In this document: positions 51,502-60,738 of the stretch, one piece after another
How the letters are laid out: every line of letters begins with the position of its first letter
Position numbering within the stretch: position 1 is the first letter of the stretch
Assembly (NCBI GenBank): GCA_023662905.1
Contig: JAMPIJ010000002.1
Location: 123,104-187,103 of the forward strand
Length of the DNA stretch: 64,000 bases
Origin: Fusobacterium sp.
GTDB taxonomy: Bacteria > Cyanobacteriota > Vampirovibrionia > Gastranaerophilales > Gastranaerophilaceae
Reading direction: 5' to 3'
Translations under genes and position numbers: made by a program
The notes under the pieces: generated by a model
Database searches by the model: none
Told to the model about the DNA's origin: nothing
What the model saw: the letters and a program-made list of their open reading frames with translations, nothing else

Positions 51502-51721
51502 AATAATCACATATAAGTTTTTGATTTTTAGGCAGAAAACGTTTTACGCGGCCAAAAAATGTGTCGCTATTCAACTCTTCAAGCTGTTTTCTTAACACAG
51601 CTTTTTCGATTAAAACTTTATTAAATAAATTTGAACAAACAGGGTTTTTATCAATCAATGGTGCAAGTTTTGCCATCTGCATTTCTTTTTCACGAATTGA
51701 TTGTTTTAGCTTTTCTTTCAT
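51494..51721 (-). CDS. Small hypothetical helical protein
   Basis: 75 residues, mostly helical and basic (KEKLKQSIREKEMQMAKL), ending FLPKNQKLICDYFN. Converges with the histidine kinase gene, overlapping by eight bases. No family recognised. Confidence 0.5.
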   Translation of the reverse strand: MKEKLKQSIREKEMQMAKLAPLIDKNPVCSNLFNKVLIEKAVLRKQLEELNSDTFFGRVKRFLPKNQKLICDYFN

Positions 51722-51838
51722 AATACCTCATGAATCCAATATTTAGCCAAGGATGTCTTTGTTTAACTTAACCTTTCACACTGTAAATCATAGTATCTTT
51801 TTGAAAGAGATAAATCCGCTTTTTAGGTGATTTATGAT

Positions 51839-52384
51839 TTAAACTGCCAATAAATCATACTCATAGCCTAATTTTAGGGCTTTAAAGTTCATTGGTAAAA
51901 GATTTTTTCTATGAGGCGGAAGAACGGTGTCTAACGCTTGTTCTAACAACTCAAGGCTTTCTAATTTAAGTTGTCTTGCAAGTAGACCAAGTGAGAGAAT
52001 GTTTGCCATTTTAGCGTTTCCGAGTTCTGCTGCGAGTTCGGTAATCGGTGCAAACACGTAGTTGATTCCATCGATTGGCTTAATTTTTTCAACAAGTGTT
52101 GAATTTGCGATGACTGTTGCGCCTTTTTTCAATTTTGGTAAAAATTTATCAAAAGATAACTGGTTCAATGCTACTAGGAAATCGAGATCTTTTTTGTTTA
52201 CAGCACTGACTTCTTCGTCACTTGTAACGATTTCGCAGTTAACTGTTCCGCCGCGCATTTCTGCACCGTAGCTTGGATACCAAGTAACGTGTTTGTCTGC
52301 AAACATGAACGCGTTTGCAAGAACTTCACCTGCGAGTAGTACACCTTGTCCGCCAAATCCGGCGATTATAAAATTCTTTTCCAT
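51839..52384 (-). CDS. korC: 2-oxoacid:ferredoxin oxidoreductase gamma subunit (KorC-like)
   Basis: 181 residues. IIAGFGGQGVLLAGEVLA is the signature of the gamma subunit of KOR/VOR/POR complexes, which helps bind CoA. Six bases after the beta subunit. Last gene of korD-korA-korB-korC. Confidence 0.9.
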   Translation of the reverse strand: MEKNFIIAGFGGQGVLLAGEVLANAFMFADKHVTWYPSYGAEMRGGTVNCEIVTSDEEVSAVNKKDLDFLVALNQLSFDKFLPKLKKGATVIANSTLVEKIKPIDGINYVFAPITELAAELGNAKMANILSLGLLARQLKLESLELLEQALDTVLPPHRKNLLPMNFKALKLGYEYDLLAV

Positions 52385-52390
52385 AAATTT

Positions 52391-53146
52391 TTATCCTACG
52401 TTAGCTGTAATGTCTTTGTACACGCCCGGAACGAAAACTTTCATCATTTCGTTTCTGACTCTTTCGTGCGCTTGTTGAGGTGTCATGTGCCAGTTGGTCG
52501 GGCAGGTTGAAAGAATTTCAACAAATCCGAAGCCGAGGCCTTTTAATTGAACTTCAAACGCTTTTTTGATAGCTTGTTTTGCTTTTCTGATGTTTGCAAC
52601 GGTATCGAGTGAAACCCTTGCGCTGTAAGCTGTTCCGTCACAGAGTGCAACATGTTCGGCAATTTTTATCGGGTAGCCATAGTTTTCGACGGTTCTTCCC
52701 ATTGTTGAAGTTGTCGTCACTTGTCCGACCAGAGAGGTTGGCCCCATTTGGCCGCCGGTCATGCCGTAAGTTGTGTTGTTAATACAAATTGCGCTGAGTT
52801 TTTCACCGCGAAGCGCTGCGTGTAAGCTTTCTGCAAGCCCGATTGACGCGAAGTCGCCGTCGCCTTGATATGTGAAAACGAATTTTTCAGGGTGAGCGCG
52901 TTTGATACCTGTTGCACTGGCAAGCGCTCTGCCGTGAGGCGCTTCTACCATATCTACATCAAGGAAATTGTACAAACATACAGAACAGCCGATTGATGCC
53001 GGTGCTACGGTGTTTTCTCTCAATCCTAATTCGTCTAAAACTTCTGCTACGAGTCTGACAGCTACGCCGTGGTCGCACCCAGGGCAGAATGAGTATCTCA
53101 TATCTTTTTTTATTGATTCTGGAATTTTAAATGTTTGTACTGCCAT
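52391..53146 (-). CDS. korB: 2-oxoacid:ferredoxin oxidoreductase beta subunit (KorB)
   Basis: 251 residues. TPP-binding subunit with a 4Fe-4S site: FCPGCDHGVAVRL, GCSVCLYNF, then the TPP motif YQGDGDFASIGLAESLHAA..NNTTYGMTGGQ. Works with KorA, C and D to convert 2-oxoglutarate or branched-chain 2-oxoacids plus CoA to acyl-CoA, CO2 and reduced ferredoxin, reversibly. Its ATG overlaps the korA stop codon by one base. Confidence 0.92.
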   Translation of the reverse strand: MAVQTFKIPESIKKDMRYSFCPGCDHGVAVRLVAEVLDELGLRENTVAPASIGCSVCLYNFLDVDMVEAPHGRALASATGIKRAHPEKFVFTYQGDGDFASIGLAESLHAALRGEKLSAICINNTTYGMTGGQMGPTSLVGQVTTTSTMGRTVENYGYPIKIAEHVALCDGTAYSARVSLDTVANIRKAKQAIKKAFEVQLKGLGFGFVEILSTCPTNWHMTPQQAHERVRNEMMKVFVPGVYKDITANVG

Positions 53147-54273
53147 TATTTCATCCTCTCATTAGACAGCGCAGCCGTATGCGACCCGCGGTTTAGCGGG
53201 GCGGAGGCGGCGGAGTACTGCTTTACTTCTTCTATAATTGTTTCGACATCAATTGGTGCGCCGACAGGCTTGTTAATCTGTTCGACTTCTGCTGCGCCGT
53301 TGATTGCAAGACGGACATCTCGAACCATTTGACCCATATTGATTTCGATAACAACAAATTTTTTAACTTTTTGAGCAAGTTCCGCCAATCTTTTAGACGG
53401 GAATGGGAACAGGGTTATCGGACGGAAGAAGCCAACTTTCAAACCTTGTTTTCTGAGTTCTTTTACCGCTGATTTAACGCCGCGTGATGGGCTTCCGAAA
53501 CTCATAAGAACGATATCTGCGTCTTCTGTGTCAAATTCTTCCCATTCGGTTTCGTTTTCTTCGATTTTTTTGTATTTTGCAAAAAGGTTGTGAATATGTT
53601 CACATTGTTTATCCGCGTCAACCGCAAGAGATTTGATAGAACGAGCCGGTCTGCCTTTAGCGCCTGTTAAAGCCCAGTCTGAGTGGTCGATTTCTTCATA
53701 CGGATAAGGTTTAAATTCAACAGGTTCCATCATTTGACCCATCAAACCGTCTGCAAGCAGGATGGTCGGGTTGCGGTATTTGTGCGCTAGATGGAAAGCT
53801 CTGTAAGTAAGGTCAACGCATTCTTGAACAGTTGATGGCGCGAGAACGATTGTTCTAAAATCGCCGTTTCCACCGGTGATTGTTGCTTGGTTGTAGTCGC
53901 CTTGAGATGGGTAAATATAACCCAAACCAGGGCCGCCTCTCATAACGCTTATTAATACAACTGGTAATTCATCTGTGCAAGCACAGGCGATAGCTTCCTG
54001 CATTAGAGCAACAGCGCAGGAAGATGATGATGTCATAGCTTTTGCGCCGGTTGAACATGCGCCCATAACCATATTGATTGCAGAAAGTTCACTTTCAGCG
54101 CAGACGAACGCGCGTCCTTCTTCCTGCATTTTTACGCTTAAATATTCTCCGATTTCACTTTGCGGAGTGATAGGGTAGCCAAAGTAGCATTCACAGCCTG
54201 CAAGAACTGCGGCGTGTGCTATTGCGTAGTTACCTTTTGTTAAAATCTTTTTTCCGATTGTTAATTCTGCCAT
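53146..54273 (-). CDS. korA: 2-oxoacid:ferredoxin oxidoreductase alpha subunit (KorA)
   Basis: 375 residues. GKKILTKGNYAIAHAAVLAGCECYFGYPITPQSEI and VMRGGPGLGYIYPSQGDYNQA are typical of the alpha subunit. The usual protein ends near EEV; here the last ~23 residues (from KQYSAASAPLNRGSHTAALS on) are encoded by a GC-rich repeat (53162-53224) that keeps the frame open to the stop codon at korB. Substrate: 2-oxoglutarate is the usual guess, but VOR activity is possible. Confidence 0.9.
   Translation of the reverse strand: MAELTIGKKILTKGNYAIAHAAVLAGCECYFGYPITPQSEIGEYLSVKMQEEGRAFVCAESELSAINMVMGACSTGAKAMTSSSSCAVALMQEAIACACTDELPVVLISVMRGGPGLGYIYPSQGDYNQATITGGNGDFRTIVLAPSTVQECVDLTYRAFHLAHKYRNPTILLADGLMGQMMEPVEFKPYPYEEIDHSDWALTGAKGRPARSIKSLAVDADKQCEHIHNLFAKYKKIEENETEWEEFDTEDADIVLMSFGSPSRGVKSAVKELRKQGLKVGFFRPITLFPFPSKRLAELAQKVKKFVVIEINMGQMVRDVRLAINGAAEVEQINKPVGAPIDVETIIEEVKQYSAASAPLNRGSHTAALSNERMK
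53162..53224. repeat. GC-rich hairpin repeat, family A, copy 2, fused to korA end
   Basis: Same 15-base ends as the copy at 2892 (TTAGACAGCGCAGCC and GCGGAGTACTGCTTT) with a different centre (CCCGC-GGTTTA-GCGGG hairpin). It lies within the 3' coding end of korA, and the korB ribosome site starts just beyond it. Confidence 0.75.
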
Positions 54274-54485
54274 TATTCTTTATAAACTCCCGTAATTGCC
54301 ATATCCGGACATCTTGTAGCGCACATTGCGCAGCCCAAACATTCGTGGTTCGGGTCGTTGAATTCTACGAGTTTCGCACCGAGGTGGTTAACTTCATCCC
54401 CTACTTTTAAAAGTTTTTTAGGGCATTCGCTAAGGCATAAGTAACAAGCCTTGCATTTTGTTTTATCAATAGTTATGTAACTCAT
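54273..54485 (-). CDS. korD: 4Fe-4S ferredoxin-like subunit KorD
   Basis: 70 residues. Two CxxCxxCxxxCP clusters (CKACYLCLSECPKKL, CLGCAMCATRCPDM) carry electrons from the KOR catalytic site to ferredoxin. First gene of the operon; its stop codon overlaps the korA start by one base. The operon is under its own promoter in the 54486-54636 gap, divergent from the coiled-coil gene. Confidence 0.93.
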   Translation of the reverse strand: MSYITIDKTKCKACYLCLSECPKKLLKVGDEVNHLGAKLVEFNDPNHECLGCAMCATRCPDMAITGVYKE

Positions 54486-54591
54486 TTCTCTACTTCCTTA
54501 TTCTATAATTTTACCACTAATATTTTTCGGGGGCATTTTTTTGCCCAAATTGTAATACATATTAACATTCTTGCTAAAAATACTATTGTTC

Positions 54592-54600
54592 TGCTAAAAT
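54592..54600 (+). promoter_or_regulatory. Promoter of coiled-coil gene
   Basis: -10 TAAAAT with TG one base before it (TGCTAAAAT). A -35 TTGCTA (54571-54576) is 18 bases upstream. Transcription near 54607. Confidence 0.5.
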
Positions 54601-54636
54601 TAACGTAGGGAAAGTGTGTAAAAAAAGAGAATAAAA

Positions 54637-57600
54637 ATGACAAGAGATTTTAATAATGTTATAGAGGTTATTGACGATTTAAAAGCCAGCAGTCTGGTTA
54701 ATGTACAGATTTTAAAAAAATCTTTGCAGGAAATAGATGCGAAGCTGGAGGAAATTTCCGACGCTGACGAACTTATTCTCGTTAGGAATTCCGTTGTTGA
54801 TTTTAAAGAATCTCTTGATAATAAATTTTTTAACGTTGTTGAGTTGATAAAGGAGCTTAAAAAAGAGGCTTCCGGCGACGAACTTGCTGAGAAAAACGCG
54901 CAGGTTATACAGGAAAAGTTCCAACAGATTGCGGGAATGTTCAACACTGCGGTCGCTAATCTTATCGCAAGGGTTGACGATGTTGAGAATAAGTTTTCTC
55001 AAATGTCTGATTCGAATTTTAGAGCGGCTCATGAGGAACTTACCAATATTTTAGACGGATTGAAAATTTTCCAACAGGAATCTGTTTTCTTTGCCAAAGC
55101 CGCGCAGGAAGATAATTCGCAAAAGGTTGCAGTTCTTGCGGAAAATCTTAAACTTATCAACGAAAATGTTGTTTCGCAGACAAATTTCTACAAAGAACTT
55201 CTTGAGGGTAAATATAATTCTGTGAAAGAGCTTCTTGTATCTAATCAAGAGGAGTTGAAAGAGGATAATTCGTTCCTGAAATCTGCGCTTCAAACACAGT
55301 TTAGGGCGATTGAGGAAGCGAACACTGAATACACGAATGACCTTGAAACAATCAAAGCTTCTATTGCTGAGGCGTTGAATAAAGCTGATAAAATTCCGGC
55401 TGTTACGTCTAATGTTTTGCAGAAAAATTTTGACGCTATAACAATTTCTGCAAGTGATACCCTGCTTGAAATCAAAAAATTGCAGGACGCGGCAGGGCTT
55501 ATTAATCAATCGGTTAACACTGTTATCGGCTACACCGAGCAAAACCAGAATTCTGATATAATCGCTGCAATGCAGGAACTCAATATCAGCAAAAATATCG
55601 CGGATTTGTTTGAACGCGTCGATGTTTTTAACAATAATTTCAATATCAAAACCGAGTTTCTTGAAGAGCAAATTTTGCAGTTGAAAAGTATTTTCGCTGA
55701 CGTTGCGATTGATATTCAAAATAAAGAAGCGGAACTTCTTCAAAAAGAATCAGAAAGGCTTCAACAGTATTTTAATAAAATCAGCGTTGTTGCCGAAGCT
55801 GTTGTGAATCTTGAAGAAAGACTTAAACTCTCAGGACTTGAATATAAAGAACAAATCAGCAATCTCGGGCAGGATTTGAACGAATTAATCACAGGATACA
55901 ATAATGTTTATTCTGAAACTTCAACTGCGGCGCGTGAGGAATTGGGTAAATCTTTCGGCGAATTGAAAGAATTACTGCAGGAAAATTCACTAAATTACAG
56001 CGACAAACTTGTTATTATGCAGCAACAGTTTACGCAGTCATTCAGAGAGTTGTATGAAATCGTAAACGTGAATAATCAGCGACTTATTGAAGCTGGTATT
56101 CAAACAACCGAAATCAGCGAAGCCAGCCTTAAACTGATGGAAAGCCTTAACGCTAAGCTTGATGTTATCGCCGGAACAGATTACACAATCAATTTCGAAG
56201 AGCTTTCTATCCAGAATGAAGAAACTCAGGAACTTGTTAAAATTCTTCAAACAAAAATCGACAAAATTCTGATGATAGATTTTGACGCGTTCCCACAGGC
56301 GCAAAAGGTTGTTAACTCACAGTTCTTGGAATACTTGCAAAAGTTGAGCGAAAAGACCTCGCAACTTACAGAAACTACTGAAAATATTCGCGATACAGAG
56401 ATTCTGGAAGTTAACGAAAAAATCGTTGCGCTTATCAACGAACTTGACGCAAAAATCGACGTTCTTGCATCAATTGATTATGAAGATAATTTCGACGAAC
56501 TTCTTGATAAATCTCTCGAAACTCAGGATTTAGTAAAAGAAAACAAAAAAGCAATTGACGAAACAACTCAGCAGGTCGTCGCAAACCGTCGATTTATCGC
56601 TGAAAACCAACAATTACTTTTAGAAAATAAAAAACTCGCAACTGACAATGGCGATATGCTTTTGCAAAATAATCTTGCGGTTAGCGAAAACAAAGAATTG
56701 CTTCTCGGCAACAGAAAGCTTCTTGTTGATAATAGCGACATGCTGATGAATAGTAATCTTGCCGCTAAAGAAAACAAAGAGTTACTCCTCGAAAACAAAC
56801 AACTTTTAGATAAAACAAACGATCTGCTTTTGACAAACAGTCTTGCAGCGTCTGAGCAAAAAGATCTAATCGTCGAAACTCAGGAGATTATCGACGAAAA
56901 CAGCGAAATGCTTTCCGGTAATCGTGATTTGTTGAAAGAACTTCACGCAAAACTCGATGTTTTTGTTGCAACAAGCGACAATGCGGCGCTCGAGGATGAA
57001 CTTGAAGAAATTAAAGAACTTATCCTTGAACAGCAAGAGATTCTCTCTCAAGAAGATAACTCTGAAAACGAAAGAATTTCTGCAAACATCGACAAGCTTT
57101 TAGAGCGAATTGACGGAATCTCCAAAACAATCGACGAACACGATGAAAATTCTGCCAAAATTAAGGAAGATTTGGTTCACACTGTCGTTTCAGTGTTCAG
57201 CAACTCAAACTTTGTTGAAGAAACCGAAGAGATTAAGGATTTCGTTGAAGAAAAAACCGGTGAATTAAGCAAACAATTAATCACCGTTCAATCTCAAATC
57301 CAAACGATTAAACAAAACGAAATCGCTGATTATTCCTACACTCTGGCGGACGTCGAAAGCGATATCGCGAAACTGCGTGTAGTGTTGAATGATATTTCTT
57401 CTTCAACATCATCTTCTGAAATCAACCAGATTTCACGTAATATTCACAACCTCACCTCCTCAATTGATTCAATCAGCAAAAACCTTACACCGGCTGAGAT
57501 TTATCAGTTGAAAAATAATATTCTGAAACTCAACGATGATATTTTGAGTATCAGTTCAAGAACAAACAAACTTCTTTTGAACTCGGATGAAGCGCAAAAA

Positions 57601-58095
57601 ACGATTTCCGAAGGGCTTCTTGCGTTCAGCCACATGGCGTTCAACCTTGAAGAACGTATTTCTGAACTCTCTAATAAAGAATTCAACGCAGAACTCGCTG
57701 AAAAATTGGAACGTATGACCGCGATGCTTGATGCTTCTGCTGAAATGGATAAAACTTTCCATCAGGTAATGATGTATCTTGGCGAATGGGTTGACGCGGC
57801 CTCTGATACTTTCGAAAGCATTAACGACAAAGCAAATGAAATCAATGAGGTTTCTGAGGCGCTTTCAGAACTCAGAAAAGCAGTTCCGGAAAAATTCGCA
57901 CTCATTGACCTCCTTGAAGAACGTTTTGAAGAACAGCAATCAAGAATGGACAGGCTTGAAGCCAAAATCGACGAACTTATAGAACAAAATGCGCTCAACA
58001 GTAATATTTCTGTTGTTCAAAAAGTGGACAAAATGGAAAGAATGCTTGCTGTGATGAGCAATAGCATAGAAAAATTAACCTCTTATGTTGACTAG
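54637..58095 (+). CDS. Very long coiled-coil protein with 28-residue repeats
   Basis: 1152 residues, acidic, almost entirely predicted coiled coil with no signal peptide or membrane segment. Residues 657-768 hold four tandem 28-residue repeats (four heptads each) with consensus NKELLLENRKLL.DNSDMLL.NSLAASE; the units are about 40-60% identical. It ends with a coiled SMC-like tail (AKIDELIEQNALNSNIS). It has no motor or ATPase motif, so it is more likely a scaffold or filament-forming cytoskeletal protein than an SMC protein. Overlaps the next gene by 11 bases, and is divergent from korD. Confidence 0.75.
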   Translation: MTRDFNNVIEVIDDLKASSLVNVQILKKSLQEIDAKLEEISDADELILVRNSVVDFKESLDNKFFNVVELIKELKKEASGDELAEKNAQVIQEKFQQIAGMFNTAVANLIARVDDVENKFSQMSDSNFRAAHEELTNILDGLKIFQQESVFFAKAAQEDNSQKVAVLAENLKLINENVVSQTNFYKELLEGKYNSVKELLVSNQEELKEDNSFLKSALQTQFRAIEEANTEYTNDLETIKASIAEALNKADKIPAVTSNVLQKNFDAITISASDTLLEIKKLQDAAGLINQSVNTVIGYTEQNQNSDIIAAMQELNISKNIADLFERVDVFNNNFNIKTEFLEEQILQLKSIFADVAIDIQNKEAELLQKESERLQQYFNKISVVAEAVVNLEERLKLSGLEYKEQISNLGQDLNELITGYNNVYSETSTAAREELGKSFGELKELLQENSLNYSDKLVIMQQQFTQSFRELYEIVNVNNQRLIEAGIQTTEISEASLKLMESLNAKLDVIAGTDYTINFEELSIQNEETQELVKILQTKIDKILMIDFDAFPQAQKVVNSQFLEYLQKLSEKTSQLTETTENIRDTEILEVNEKIVALINELDAKIDVLASIDYEDNFDELLDKSLETQDLVKENKKAIDETTQQVVANRRFIAENQQLLLENKKLATDNGDMLLQNNLAVSENKELLLGNRKLLVDNSDMLMNSNLAAKENKELLLENKQLLDKTNDLLLTNSLAASEQKDLIVETQEIIDENSEMLSGNRDLLKELHAKLDVFVATSDNAALEDELEEIKELILEQQEILSQEDNSENERISANIDKLLERIDGISKTIDEHDENSAKIKEDLVHTVVSVFSNSNFVEETEEIKDFVEEKTGELSKQLITVQSQIQTIKQNEIADYSYTLADVESDIAKLRVVLNDISSSTSSSEINQISRNIHNLTSSIDSISKNLTPAEIYQLKNNILKLNDDILSISSRTNKLLLNSDEAQKTISEGLLAFSHMAFNLEERISELSNKEFNAELAEKLERMTAMLDASAEMDKTFHQVMMYLGEWVDAASDTFESINDKANEINEVSEALSELRKAVPEKFALIDLLEERFEEQQSRMDRLEAKIDELIEQNALNSNISVVQKVDKMERMLAVMSNSIEKLTSYVD
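56605..56940 (+). repeat. Four tandem 84-base repeats in coding sequence
   Basis: Encode residues 657-768 of the coiled-coil protein. The repeats are clear at protein level (NKELLLGNRKLL, NKELLLENKQLL) and partly preserved at DNA level (AAACAAAGA and related). Confidence 0.8.
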
Positions 58096-59470
58096 CGAAA
58101 AATTAACTGAATATTTGTCAAAAGTTTTACCCAAATCTAATATCCTAACCGGTTTGGAAGAGCGCTATGCGTATTCACAGGACGCTTTGAATATTCGAGA
58201 GATTAAGAATATCGCTGACGCTGTAATATTTGTAGAAAACATTGAACAAATTCAAGCGGTCGTAAAACTCGCGAATAAACATAAACTTCCGATTATCTGC
58301 CGCGGAGCCGGAACCAACGTTGTCGGCGCCTGCCTGCCTGAGAAAAACGGAATTATCTTGAACTTTTCTAAGATGAACAAAATTCTTGAAATTAATCCTG
58401 CAAATATGACCGCAAGGGTTCAATCAGGTGTCGTTGTCGGAGATTTGCAAAAAGAAGTTGAAAAATTCGGGCTTTATTATCCACCAGACCCCTCAAACCT
58501 TGCGGTTTCAACGGTTGGCGGAAGTATCGCACAGGCGTCAGCGGGTGCAAAAGCTTTCAAATATGGTTCAACAAAGGATTATGTACTTGATTTGACGGTC
58601 GTGACCGCAAACGGTGAGGTTTTGAAAACAGGTTCCTCTACTATCAAAAACGCGACAGGCTACAACCTCAATACACTTTTTGTCGGTTCTGAGGGAACTT
58701 TAGGCATTGTCGTTGAAGCAACATTGAAACTTATTCCGCGCCCTGAAACAAAGGTCGTTTTGATGGGGTATTTTGATTCCGTTGAAGCCTCAATTCAGGC
58801 GGTAAATTCTATCATTGAACACAAAATTACGCCTGCAACCATTGATTTTATGGATAAATTTGCGATTCAAACAGTTGAAGAGTTTAAACACGCAGGGCTT
58901 TTGACGGACAAGGAATGCGCGCTTATAATCGAGGTTGACGGACTTTCTTGCGCGGTTGATTATCAGAAAAATATTATCGAAAAAATCTTGATGAATTTTG
59001 GCGCGGCAGAAATTCAGGTTTCCGGCTCTGACGCTGAATATGAAAAAATCTGGGCGGCAAGACGCGCGTCAATGGCGGCCTGCACACGTTTGAAGCCGAA
59101 CGTTACGACTGATGATTTGATTGTTCCGCGCGAAAACCTTTCAAAATTAGTACTTGGAACCCGCGAAATCTGCGAGAATTACGGGCTTACGGTCTGTATG
59201 GTGGGACATGTTGGTGATGGAAGCGTTCACCCGCAAATCCCGATTGATTACAGCGACGAGGAAGAATATTTGCGCTTCAAAAAGGCAAAGGGCGAAATCT
59301 ATGAATTAACGGCGCGTTTGGGCGGGCTTCTCTCCGGCGAACACGGAATCGGAATGCTTAAACGTGAGGCAATCGGCCTTGTAATCAACGAAACCGCGCT
59401 TAATTATATGCGTGAAATCAAAAAAACTTTTGACCCGAATAACATTTTGAATCCTTATAAGATATTTTAA
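58085..59470 (+). CDS. glcD: FAD-binding oxidase, GlcD/D-lactate dehydrogenase family
   Basis: 461 residues. VAO-type FAD enzyme: LPIICRGAGTNVVGACLP and STVGGSIAQASAGAKAFKYGSTKDYVLDL are FAD-binding, GSEGTLGIVVEATLKLIP, and the C-terminal GHVGDGSVHPQI and GLLSGEHGIGMLK are family signatures. Oxidises glycolate or D-lactate; GlcE/GlcF are not adjacent, so a D-lactate dehydrogenase role with electron-transfer flavoprotein or other acceptor is possible. Confidence 0.88.
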   Translation: MLTSEKLTEYLSKVLPKSNILTGLEERYAYSQDALNIREIKNIADAVIFVENIEQIQAVVKLANKHKLPIICRGAGTNVVGACLPEKNGIILNFSKMNKILEINPANMTARVQSGVVVGDLQKEVEKFGLYYPPDPSNLAVSTVGGSIAQASAGAKAFKYGSTKDYVLDLTVVTANGEVLKTGSSTIKNATGYNLNTLFVGSEGTLGIVVEATLKLIPRPETKVVLMGYFDSVEASIQAVNSIIEHKITPATIDFMDKFAIQTVEEFKHAGLLTDKECALIIEVDGLSCAVDYQKNIIEKILMNFGAAEIQVSGSDAEYEKIWAARRASMAACTRLKPNVTTDDLIVPRENLSKLVLGTREICENYGLTVCMVGHVGDGSVHPQIPIDYSDEEEYLRFKKAKGEIYELTARLGGLLSGEHGIGMLKREAIGLVINETALNYMREIKKTFDPNNILNPYKIF

Positions 59471-59471
59471 T

Positions 59472-60278
59472 ATGCTTAAAGAACTTGATAAAAAAGCGCT
59501 TATAAAATATTTTCGCTCACTCGGACTTGAAGTGAACACTTCTACTGCCGCGCGCGGCCATCAGGGATTTTTTCTCAAAAACAGAATCGATATTTCAAAA
59601 AATGTGTCCGAAGAGCGGTTTATTCCAACGCTTTTGCATGAATTCGCGCATTTTATTCATTCTCGTATCGAACCCGATCTCAACCGTTCGGGCGGAACCC
59701 TTGAAAAAATTTTTAATTCCTCAAACCCTTTTTATGAAAAAGAACTTATCCGCGTAACGCAGTTTGTGGACGAAAGTTCGCGACTCGTGAAGCTTTACGA
59801 AATGCGCGACAAAATTCGCGTAAAAATTAAACAGCAAGAACTTATTATCAAAGAGGATTACCCTGAGTTTCAGCGTTCAAAGCCGTTCAAGCCGTTTGAT
59901 AAATATATCAGAAAATCCGACGCGCGCTATCTTCTCAAATACGACCGCGTCAAGATTACGGGCGGTTTCTGGCATGCGAAAACCCGCGTAATTACAATTG
60001 ATACAATCGAAAAAGATTTTCCGGACATGCCAGAGGCCTTTGCTGCCTGCATTCGGCTGAAATCCTTGCAGAGAAAAGGTTCGCGTGTATCTGCGCGGAT
60101 TAATCGTTACAAAAAATACTACGAGCGTCCAGCCGAACTCTTTGCCCGCCTCGTTGAGGGGTTGTATATTGATGAAGAATGGGTTTGCGCCCTCGCGCCC
60201 CAAACAACAGAAAAGTTCTACGAACTGTTGGAAAAAGGATACTACGCTGAGTTAAAAGACATAATAAAAAAGGACTAG
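59472..60278 (+). CDS. Zinc-metallopeptidase-like protein
   Basis: 268 residues, starting two bases after glcD. LLHEFAHFIHSRIE contains HExxH, the zinc-binding pair and catalytic Glu of zincin peptidases, and a later RPAELFARLVEGLY supplies a candidate third ligand Glu. Basic and helical between. I do not recognise the family; could be a peptidase or a non-catalytic DNA/RNA-binding homologue. Ends near the GC-rich repeat at 60331. Confidence 0.65.
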   Translation: MLKELDKKALIKYFRSLGLEVNTSTAARGHQGFFLKNRIDISKNVSEERFIPTLLHEFAHFIHSRIEPDLNRSGGTLEKIFNSSNPFYEKELIRVTQFVDESSRLVKLYEMRDKIRVKIKQQELIIKEDYPEFQRSKPFKPFDKYIRKSDARYLLKYDRVKITGGFWHAKTRVITIDTIEKDFPDMPEAFAACIRLKSLQRKGSRVSARINRYKKYYERPAELFARLVEGLYIDEEWVCALAPQTTEKFYELLEKGYYAELKDIIKKD

Positions 60279-60330
60279 CCTTGTTTTTCAACAAAACTAA
60301 TCCTTTCTGTTTGACTATATTTATTTTTTA

Positions 60331-60396
60331 CGCCTCGCGATGAACGCCACCGCTCGTGATTGCTACGCAATCTCCGTGGCTTCGCTCGGCGGTTAA
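60331..60396. repeat. GC-rich repeat, family B
   Basis: Starts CGCCTCGCGATGAACGCC, has the hairpin GATTGC-TAC-GCAATC and GCCAC/GTGGC, ends CGCTCGGCGG. Same ends as the insert in the pilin leader (44892-45078) and left part of the element at 24688. Confidence 0.7.
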
Positions 60397-60596
60397 TTAT
60401 TACTCATAACAAGTTTGAGTGCCAACAACGAACGAACTGAAAACATTGTATGTTTATAGTGTTGTTCGTGAGCCATATCCATAATTCTGATGATTCTTGA
60501 AATCTCTTCTAAGTCTTTTCTTGTTTCGATTTTATATACATTTTGAATTGGATCTGTCACAACTGACATAATAGTGTTTAATTCCTTTTCGTTCAT
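60393..60596 (-). CDS. Small hypothetical protein
   Basis: 67 residues, helical (KDLEEISRIIRIMDMAHEQHYKHTMFSVRSLLALKLV in the second half). The last few codons lie at the edge of the repeat at 60331. Ribosome site AAGAGGAC. No family recognised. Confidence 0.5.
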   Translation of the reverse strand: MNEKELNTIMSVVTDPIQNVYKIETRKDLEEISRIIRIMDMAHEQHYKHTMFSVRSLLALKLVMSNN

Positions 60597-60691
60597 TGAA
60601 TTGTCCTCTTTTCCTTACCCTTATATAAAGTATTTTTTCTTTAGGAAATTGCTTTTTTGAAACGAGGAAACTTAACACTTGTTTACAAAAC

Positions 60692-60722
60692 AAAAACGCC
60701 GAACGAGAGTTCGACGTTTTTT
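60692..60722. terminator. Terminator after rpsU
   Basis: Stem AAAAACG-C-CGAAC / GTTCG-A-CGTTTTT with one mismatch and a four-base loop; T-tracts on both sides. Confidence 0.75.
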
Positions 60723-60738
60723 GTTATATTTATTAAAT

